Positions 7,646 to 10,818 of a stretch of DNA of 10,818 nt are shown here, one piece after another; the stretch's first letter is position 1; the number at the start of each line of letters is the position of its first letter. The stretch comes from an uncultured Oscillospiraceae bacterium (GTDB lineage: Bacteria; Bacillota; Clostridia; Oscillospirales; Acutalibacteraceae), in contig UQVI01000053.1 in assembly GCA_900544515.1 (NCBI GenBank), forward strand, positions 1-10,818. Reading direction: 5' to 3'. Made by a program: the position numbers and the translations under genes. The notes beneath the pieces were generated by a model that made no database searches, was not told the origin of the DNA, and saw nothing but the letters and a program-made list of their open reading frames with translations.

Positions 7646-8611
7646 ATGAAAACAATTGCGGTATTAACAAGCGGAGGAGATGCTCCGGGCATGAATGCTG
7701 CAGTTCGTGCAGTTGTTCGTACAGCTTGTAAAAACGGTGTAAAGGTATACGGCGTAATACGCGGTTATAACGGACTTATAAACGGTGACTTTATTGAGAT
7801 GGATTTGCGCACTGTTTCTGATATTATTAATAGGGGCGGCACAATTCTTTACTCAGCACGTTCCGTTGAATTCGCTACGGAAGAGGGTATGCGTAAGGCT
7901 ATCCGTACCTGTCAGGAATGGGGAATTGAGGGTGTAGTCGTTATCGGTGGTGACGGTTCTTTCCGCGGTGCAAGAGATTTATCTGAAAGAGGTATTCCAT
8001 GCGTTGGTATTCCGGGCACAATTGATAATGACATTGCTTGCTGTGATTATACAATCGGCTATGATACCTGTCTTAATACAATTATGGAAATGGTTGACAG
8101 ACTTCGTGATACCAGTGAAAGCCATGACCGCTGTACTGTTGTTGAGGTTATGGGAAGACGTGCAGGCTATCTTGCTCTGAATGCCGGTATTGCTGTCGGT
8201 GCTACAGCTATTCTGATTCCGGAAGTGGAATTTGATATTGAAAAGCACGTTATTGAACGCATGGAAAGCACGCAGAGAACAGGCAAAAAGCACTTTATCA
8301 TCATTGTTGCTGAGGGTGTTGATGTTGACGTTGATGAGCTTGCGAATGAGATTCAGGCTCGTACAGGTGTTGAATCACGTTCAATGAGACTCGGTCATGT
8401 TCAGCGCGGCGGATATGCTACGGTTAAGGACAGAGTTATGGCAACCCGTATGGGAAACTATGCAGTTAAGCTTCTTATGAACAATATCGGTAATCGTGTT
8501 GTTGCTGCTCAGAAGGAAGAGGTTGTTGATTTCGACATCTTTGAAGCACTCAATATGAAGAAGTCAATTGATATGGAGCTTTATGATATTGCTCACGAGG
8601 TTTCAATCTGA
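7646..8611 (+). CDS. pfkA: ATP-dependent 6-phosphofructokinase
   Basis: Converts fructose-6-phosphate and ATP to fructose-1,6-bisphosphate and ADP, the committed step of glycolysis, normally as a cytoplasmic tetramer. The 321-residue length is standard for bacterial PfkA. Motifs include TSGGDAPGMNAAVR (8-21), GGDGS (101-105), PGTIDNDI (123-130) with catalytic Asp127, SHDR with Arg162, MGRRAGYLAL (169-178) and RLGHVQRGG (248-256). Gly104 in GGDG and Gly124 in PGTIDND are the residues of ATP-using enzymes; pyrophosphate-dependent relatives carry Asp104 and Lys124. The start at ATG 7646 is set by the AGGAGG site and the conserved N-terminus. The gene has its own promoter and a strong hairpin after it, so it is probably a separate transcript, although functionally linked to hprK and glcK upstream. 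Confidence 0.97.
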   Translation: MKTIAVLTSGGDAPGMNAAVRAVVRTACKNGVKVYGVIRGYNGLINGDFIEMDLRTVSDIINRGGTILYSARSVEFATEEGMRKAIRTCQEWGIEGVVVIGGDGSFRGARDLSERGIPCVGIPGTIDNDIACCDYTIGYDTCLNTIMEMVDRLRDTSESHDRCTVVEVMGRRAGYLALNAGIAVGATAILIPEVEFDIEKHVIERMESTQRTGKKHFIIIVAEGVDVDVDELANEIQARTGVESRSMRLGHVQRGGYATVKDRVMATRMGNYAVKLLMNNIGNRVVAAQKEEVVDFDIFEALNMKKSIDMELYDIAHEVSI

Positions 8612-8623
8612 TATACATAATTT

Positions 8624-8690
8624 ATAACAAAAAGACTTATTATGACATTTTTTATATCAAGATGCCGTAATAAGTCTTTCTTTCTGTTAT
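8624..8690 (+). terminator. Long hairpin terminator after pfkA
   Basis: Starting 19 bases after the pfkA stop, AAAGACTTATTA (8631-8642) is perfectly complementary to TAATAAGTCTTT (8668-8679). The pairing continues inward to about 8651/8659 with one A-C mismatch and two wobble pairs, giving a stem of about 21 bp with a small AT-rich loop. A pyrimidine-rich tail TCTTTCTTTCT follows, and ATAACA (8624-8629) can pair with TGTTAT (8685-8690) as an outer stem. The interrupted U tract makes it a good but not textbook intrinsic terminator. Confidence 0.75.
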
Positions 8691-8925
8691 GGTGTATTTT
8701 TATATATTATATAACTTGAAATAATATTGAAAGCAGGCCGAAAAGATTAAATAAAAAATCGTACGGATTGATTATTCACTTGAGACAGTCCAAAACAATT
8801 GTAAGAAATTCTGTTTTGAATTATCAAAAAGCCAAAGATTGGAATATCTTTTGCAGCTTTTTTCGAGTTTATTCAATGCAGAGTCAAAATAATCCAAAAA
8901 ATCTAAAAAATGTGCAATAATAATC
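8691..8925. other. Noncoding AT-rich spacer
   Basis: No supportable gene is seen in this stretch on either strand. It forms the main part of a gene-free interval of about 360 bases between pfkA and the tRNA. The only structured element is the hairpin at 8826-8863. On the minus strand a 41-codon frame without ATG or ribosome site (8897 down to 8772) is open but not credible as a gene. Confidence 0.6.
8826..8863. terminator. Possible bidirectional intrinsic terminator
   Basis: AAAAAGC (8826-8832) pairs with GCTTTTT (8856-8862), and CAAAGAT (8833-8839) pairs with ATCTTTTG (8846-8853) with small bulges, around a six-base loop. Both strands place a run of T after the stem (T6 at 8858-8863 on plus, T5 on minus). 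This would end transcription from either side. The bulged stem keeps confidence moderate. Confidence 0.45.
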
Positions 8926-8954
8926 TTGACATTATCATAAAATTATGATAATAT
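8926..8954 (+). promoter_or_regulatory. Promoter of tRNA-Gln with embedded dyad
   Basis: A perfect -35 box TTGACA (8926-8931) is followed after 17 bases by TAATAT (8949-8954). GATAAT (8947-8952, 15-base spacer) and TATGAT (8952-8957, 20-base spacer) are alternative -10 boxes. The mature tRNA starts at 8974, so the leader would be short. Between the boxes, and overlapping the -10, lies a perfect inverted repeat: ATTATCATAA (8931-8940) and TTATGATAAT (8943-8952) separated by two A residues. This is an operator-like arrangement. Confidence 0.7.
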
Positions 8955-8973
8955 GATTCAGCAATACAGATAC

Positions 8974-9047
8974 AGAGGTATAGTGTAACGGTAACACTCC
9001 GGACTCTGACTCCGTCATTTAAGGTTCGAATCCTTATACCTCTGCCA
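8974..9047 (+). tRNA. tRNA-Gln, anticodon CUG
   Basis: The sequence folds as a complete cloverleaf. The acceptor stem pairs AGAGGTA (8974-8980) with TACCTCT (9037-9043), followed by discriminator G and an encoded CCA (9045-9047). The D arm stem is GTG/CAC with the GG of the loop. The anticodon loop is CTCTGAC with anticodon CTG at 9006-9008 after the invariant T. The T arm is TAAGG-TTCGAAT-CCTTA. Anticodon CUG reads CAG glutamine codons; the GGACTCTGACTCCGTCA stretch is typical of tRNA-Gln. One oddity is a C-U mismatch at the top of the anticodon stem (27-43). It has its own promoter and terminator. Confidence 0.93.
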
Positions 9048-9051
9048 AAGT

Positions 9052-9084
9052 TGGACAGTTCATAACGAACTGTCCATTTTCTTT
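9052..9084 (+). terminator. Intrinsic terminator of tRNA-Gln
   Basis: A perfect 10-bp stem, TGGACAGTTC (9052-9061) with GAACTGTCCA (9067-9076), encloses a five-base loop and is followed by TTTTCTTT. It starts five bases after the CCA end, as expected for a single-gene tRNA transcript. Confidence 0.92.
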
Positions 9085-9103
9085 CGCTATTTGGCACATT
9101 TTT

Positions 9104-9125
9104 GCACCTGAAAAGGTGCTTTTTT
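9104..9125 (+). terminator. Second intrinsic terminator with GAAA loop
   Basis: GCACCT (9104-9109) pairs with AGGTGC (9114-9119) around a GAAA tetraloop, followed directly by six T residues. It is oriented for plus-strand transcription and lies 20 bases after the end of the first terminator. It may be a backup for the tRNA transcript, or it may have come with the element downstream. Confidence 0.85.
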
Positions 9126-9144
9126 ACTTTGTTTTTCTTTTAAA

Positions 9145-9177
9145 TGAGACACTTGTGTGACACTAATGTGCCACTAA
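9145..9177 (+). repeat. Three tandem 11-bp repeats
   Basis: Three consecutive 11-base units, TGAGACACTTG, TGTGACACTAA and TGTGCCACTAA, share the core TGnGnCACT. The 7-mer TGTGCCA of the last unit (9167-9173) is also present inverted as TGGCACA at 9092-9098. The spacing of one helical turn suggests a row of protein binding sites on one face of the DNA. In this position, after a tRNA gene and before an AT-rich foreign-looking gene, integrase or excisionase arm sites are a reasonable inference, not a proof. Confidence 0.55.
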
Positions 9178-9201
9178 ATCGAAATCTCAATTGCACAAAA
9201 C

Positions 9202-9245
9202 AGCCAAAACAAGCCAACAAAAATACAGACACTTTACAGACATAG
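9202..9245 (+). repeat. Further short direct repeats (10-bp and 11-bp pairs)
   Basis: AGCCAAAACA (9202-9211) is followed at once by AGCCAACAAA (9212-9221). TACAGACACTT (9224-9234) is followed at once by TACAGACATAG (9235-9245). The 8-mer AGACACTT is shared with the repeat array 80 bases upstream (9147-9154 and 9227-9234). Together they form a repeat-dense patch between the tRNA terminators and the next gene. Confidence 0.5.
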
Positions 9246-9264
9246 ATTAATCAAATATAAATTC

Positions 9265-9293
9265 TTGTGTTTTTACTGATATTAATTTATAAT
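9265..9293 (+). promoter_or_regulatory. Promoter of the accessory gene, with a palindrome on the -10 box
   Basis: A perfect -10 box TATAAT (9288-9293) follows a weak -35 box TTGTGT (9265-9270) at a 17-base spacer. The -10 box forms the left arm of a perfect 16-base palindrome, TATAATAA/TTATTATA (9288-9303). The gene start follows at 9328 with AAGGAAG at 9314-9320, seven bases before ATG. The palindrome may be an operator, though AT-rich palindromes arise easily by chance. Confidence 0.6.
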
Positions 9294-9327
9294 AATTATT
9301 ATACTTTTTTGTTAAGGAAGTTTTTAT

Positions 9328-9591
9328 ATGTCAACATTAAGTAACAATAATATAGATGGCATGTCAGTAGGTATATTGTCGACCTATACAAACTCCGCTG
9401 CATTGCTTGAGGGAGATTTGACTTATCATGATAAAGGAATTCTTTGGGATGGAGAAATAAAGGTATTTGGAGATGCTAAAATTCATTCTAAAGAAACATT
9501 TATTGATAGAATTCCTGTTCAAGTTAAAGGACATGAGGTGAGTAGATATCAAGGAAAATGCACCCATTTGATACCTGTTATAGATTTATAA
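9328..9591 (+). CDS. Segment 1: N-terminal part with Asp...Gln-x-Lys motif
   Basis: 87 codons from ATG 9328 (AAGGAAG 9314-9320 upstream) to TAA 9589-9591. The stretch GILWDGEIKVF (37-47) followed by IPVQVKG (62-68) has the pattern Asp41...Gln65-x-Lys67 seen in PD-(D/E)XK nuclease-fold proteins of the DUF4365 type, which carry a QVK core strand. An acidic helix preceding it (ALLEGD, 25-30) could supply another ligand. As an independent 87-residue protein it would end inside the expected fold, so it is more likely the front of a longer product. No signal peptide or membrane segment is seen. The function is not recognised beyond this pattern. Confidence 0.55.
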   Translation: MSTLSNNNIDGMSVGILSTYTNSAALLEGDLTYHDKGILWDGEIKVFGDAKIHSKETFIDRIPVQVKGHEVSRYQGKCTHLIPVIDL

Positions 9592-9945
9592 AAGTATAAG
9601 GCAGATGGTGGGATTCTTTATTTTGTTACTATGATAAAAAGTATTACAAATTATAGATGTTATTACAGGATATTATTGCCTTCAAATATTGAGAATTACA
9701 TTAAAAATAGCAATGGAAAAGCATCGGTTCGAGTTCAATTTAAAGAATTACGAATGGACGACCCAAGTCATATTGAGTCTATATGTAACTTCTTTATAAA
9801 TGAGAGAAAAAAGCAAATTGGTAAAAATATACTTGATATTGATTCGTTAAAGGAGAGGAATGTAACCTCTTTAACTATAGATGGCTTTGCCGATAGTGAA
9901 ATGCCTAATTTTATTGATGATGAAAAATTTGCTTTGCAGCAATAG
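9592..9945 (+). pseudogene. Segment 2: continuation in the same frame after the TAA
   Basis: 117 codons open directly after the TAA in the same frame, ending at TAG 9943-9945. It begins KYKADGGILYFVT, a Tyr...GlyGly...Phe-Val strand-like stretch that in DUF4365-like proteins as I recall them follows the QVK strand, which is why I join it to segment 1. An internal ATG at 9631 would give a 104-residue protein but has no ribosome site and would cut this conserved-looking stretch. The rest is mixed alpha-beta with no motif I recognise. It ends MPNFIDDEKFALQQ, just where the frame shifts. Confidence 0.5.
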
Positions 9946-9953
9946 GTGGTGAT

Positions 9954-10448
9954 ATGTACCCAGTTTCATTTACTGAAGAATTTAGCGTAAGTACAAAAAT
10001 ACAAAAAGAAGTTTCTATAAATAATTGTGTATATTTCAAATCCTACATCATTGAAAGATTATCAGATGGTTCTAGCATACTTAATTTTGGAAATTGCATT
10101 AGTATGACTAGAAAAGCTAATGGAAAGAAAGCAACTATTAAGTTTAATGGCGATGATGCAACAATACAGCAAATATTAAATGAAAAAGATTTTATCCTTG
10201 CATTACTTGACAATCCTGAAATCAAGATTGAAGGTAATTTAGTATGGTCACAAAGCAAAAAGAATGATTTTGATAAATTCTCAGGGAAAGTTAAATGTAT
10301 AATTGAAGAGACGGAAACACTTGCTAGGGCATTAAAATATGTTGGGGTAACTTTGGATATTACGATGCCTTCATTAACCTTAAAAGAAAAAAGCATATTG
10401 AAAAAATTAATAATATTAATGATGGTATTTGTGAGGGTAGTGATATAG
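9954..10448 (+). CDS. Segment 3: unrecognised protein, start uncertain, frameshifted at the end
   Basis: 164 codons from ATG 9954 to TAG 10446-10448. AGGTGG (9944-9949) lies four bases upstream and could serve as a ribosome site, so this may be a separate gene. However, the same bases read IGGDMYPV in frame and could equally be the continuation of segment 2 after one lost base. The residues up to about 146 look like real coding sequence (strand-rich, for example TKIQKEVSINNCVYFKSYI). The last residues, ILKKLIILMMVFVRVVI, are a low-complexity out-of-frame tail created after the A6 run. No domain is recognised. No membrane role should be read into the hydrophobic tail. Confidence 0.5.
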   Translation: MYPVSFTEEFSVSTKIQKEVSINNCVYFKSYIIERLSDGSSILNFGNCISMTRKANGKKATIKFNGDDATIQQILNEKDFILALLDNPEIKIEGNLVWSQSKKNDFDKFSGKVKCIIEETETLARALKYVGVTLDITMPSLTLKEKSILKKLIILMMVFVRVVI

Positions 10449-10763
10449 GTTTTAAACATATAAAAATAAATTCGGAAAAAGTTATACTTCTTTTTTATAA
10501 CGAAAACGGTATACAGAAATGCTTAAATATTTTTGATAGAGAAATGTACAGTAGATTATCATTTACGACTGAAATTGAAAATGTTGGACATGTTCCGTCA
10601 AGTCCCTATTTTGCATTAGATGTAAAGGATCTGGTAACAGCGCTGAATTTTAATCCTGAACCAATTATCAACAATATTTTGTCTATTGATTTTCATCCTG
10701 AGTTGATTTCAGGGGTTATAGCATTTTTACTTAGTCTGTTGAAAATATATGATGAGACAAAAG
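10391..10763 (+). pseudogene. Segment 4: continuation in the -1 frame, running off the insert
   Basis: From the A6 run the -1 frame reads KHIEKINNINDGICEGSD and stays open for 124 codons up to the adapter junction at 10763, with no start codon or ribosome site at its beginning. So long an open frame in AT-rich DNA, taking over exactly where segment 3 turns into low-complexity sequence, is strong evidence of a frameshift. The peptide contains VILLFYNENGIQKCLNIFDR and VPSSPYFALDVKDLV, which I do not recognise as a known domain. The 3' end is cut off by the library end. Confidence 0.6.
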
Positions 10764-10818
10764 CTGTCTCTTATACACATCTCCGAGACCACGAGACTAA
10801 GGCGAATCTCGTATGCCG
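10764..10818 (+). other. Untrimmed Nextera i7-side sequencing adapter
   Basis: The reverse complement of the Tn5 mosaic end (10764-10782, starting CTGTCTCTTATA), the read-2 primer part (10783-10797, with one A instead of C at 10788), the 8-base index TAAGGCGA (10798-10805, which I recall as N701) and the start of the P7 sequence ATCTCGTATGCCG (10806-10818). It is not genomic. The last gene is truncated at 10763. Confidence 0.98.

Larger units (their letters stand above)
9328..10763 (+). pseudogene. Broken accessory gene, DUF4365-like nuclease fold at N-terminus (3' truncated)
   Basis: I read this stretch as the remains of one long gene. It has a promoter, a ribosome site and coding sequence to the end of the insert, but three lesions: an in-frame TAA at 9589-9591, a -1 frame change between about 9922 and 9943, and a second -1 frame change at the A6 run 10387-10392. 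Ignoring these, the product would be about 475 residues and continue beyond the insert. Segments 1 and 2 share a frame and join smoothly across the TAA (PVIDL-stop-KYKADGGILYFV), as expected of one protein. Joining to the later segments rests on my memory of similar long Firmicutes proteins and on contiguity. The region is AT-richer than the housekeeping cluster. Separate genes at 9328 and 9954 are the main alternative. Confidence 0.6.

Noticed and set aside
8772..8897. Minus-strand 41-codon open frame (TTG start) in the spacer before the tRNA
   Set aside because: No ATG, no ribosome site, no recognisable motif, and part of it is explained by the hairpin at 8826-8863.
8903..9097. Minus-strand 64-codon open frame
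   Set aside because: It lies across the tRNA-Gln gene and its terminator and is a shadow of them.
9006..9591. Idea that the nearby tRNA-Gln suppresses the TAA at 9589
   Set aside because: Its anticodon CUG reads CAG; it cannot pair with UAA, and the housekeeping genes use TAA as a normal stop.
9726..9735. GGTTCGAGTT resembling the tRNA T-loop, considered as a second attachment site
   Set aside because: Only a short match to GGTTCGA inside a coding segment; far too short for an att duplication.
10387..10393. Programmed ribosomal frameshift at AAAAAAG
   Set aside because: The zero frame (GAA-AAA-AGC) is not the phase needed for the canonical slippery heptamer, and no stimulatory stem-loop is evident; a lost A is simpler. 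Kept only as a remote alternative.
10043..10459. Minus-strand 138-codon open frame opposite segments 3 and 4
   Set aside because: Shadow frame without ribosome site; the plus strand explains the region better.

Overview
The window is a 10.7 kb bacterial insert (49-10763) with untrimmed Illumina Nextera adapter sequence at both ends (1-48 and 10764-10818). The gene set (HPr kinase, ROK glucokinase, MurB, RapZ, WhiA, PHP-type DnaE, ATP-PfkA), the strong AGGAGG-type ribosome sites, the moderately low GC and the CCA-encoding tRNA point to a Gram-positive anaerobe of the Clostridia. An Oscillospiraceae/Ruminococcaceae-like gut bacterium is my best guess; that taxon comes from gene order and style, not from a search.

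Region 1 (49-7512) is a tightly packed plus-strand cluster with gaps of only 13-20 bases: 3' end of hprK, glcK, murB, rapZ, whiA and dnaE. It joins carbon-status sensing (HprK), glucose phosphorylation (GlcK), committed peptidoglycan precursor synthesis (MurB), RapZ and WhiA regulators, and the replicative polymerase alpha subunit. The usual yvcK gene between rapZ and whiA is missing here. Region 2 (7513-8690) holds pfkA with its own sigma-A-type promoter and a long hairpin terminator, so glycolysis brackets the cluster at both ends.

Region 3 (8691-9327) is intergenic except for a tRNA-Gln(CUG) with its own promoter, a 20-base dyad lying across that promoter, and two successive intrinsic terminators. 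Just downstream is a patch of short direct repeats with 10-11 bp spacing, resembling arm-type sites of tyrosine-recombinase attachment regions.

Region 4 (9328-10763) looks different: clearly AT-richer, with a different codon style and no housekeeping gene. It has a good promoter and ribosome site, followed by what I read as one long gene broken by an in-frame TAA (9589-9591), a frame change near 9922-9943 and a second -1 frame change in an A6 run (10387-10392). Its last 124 codons are open to the end of the insert. The N-terminal part carries an Asp...Gln-x-Lys pattern like PD-(D/E)XK nuclease-fold (DUF4365-like) proteins. My interpretation is the decaying edge of a tRNA-linked accessory island, possibly a defence gene. 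This region, not the housekeeping cluster, is the part worth following up; I see no intact novel system in the window.
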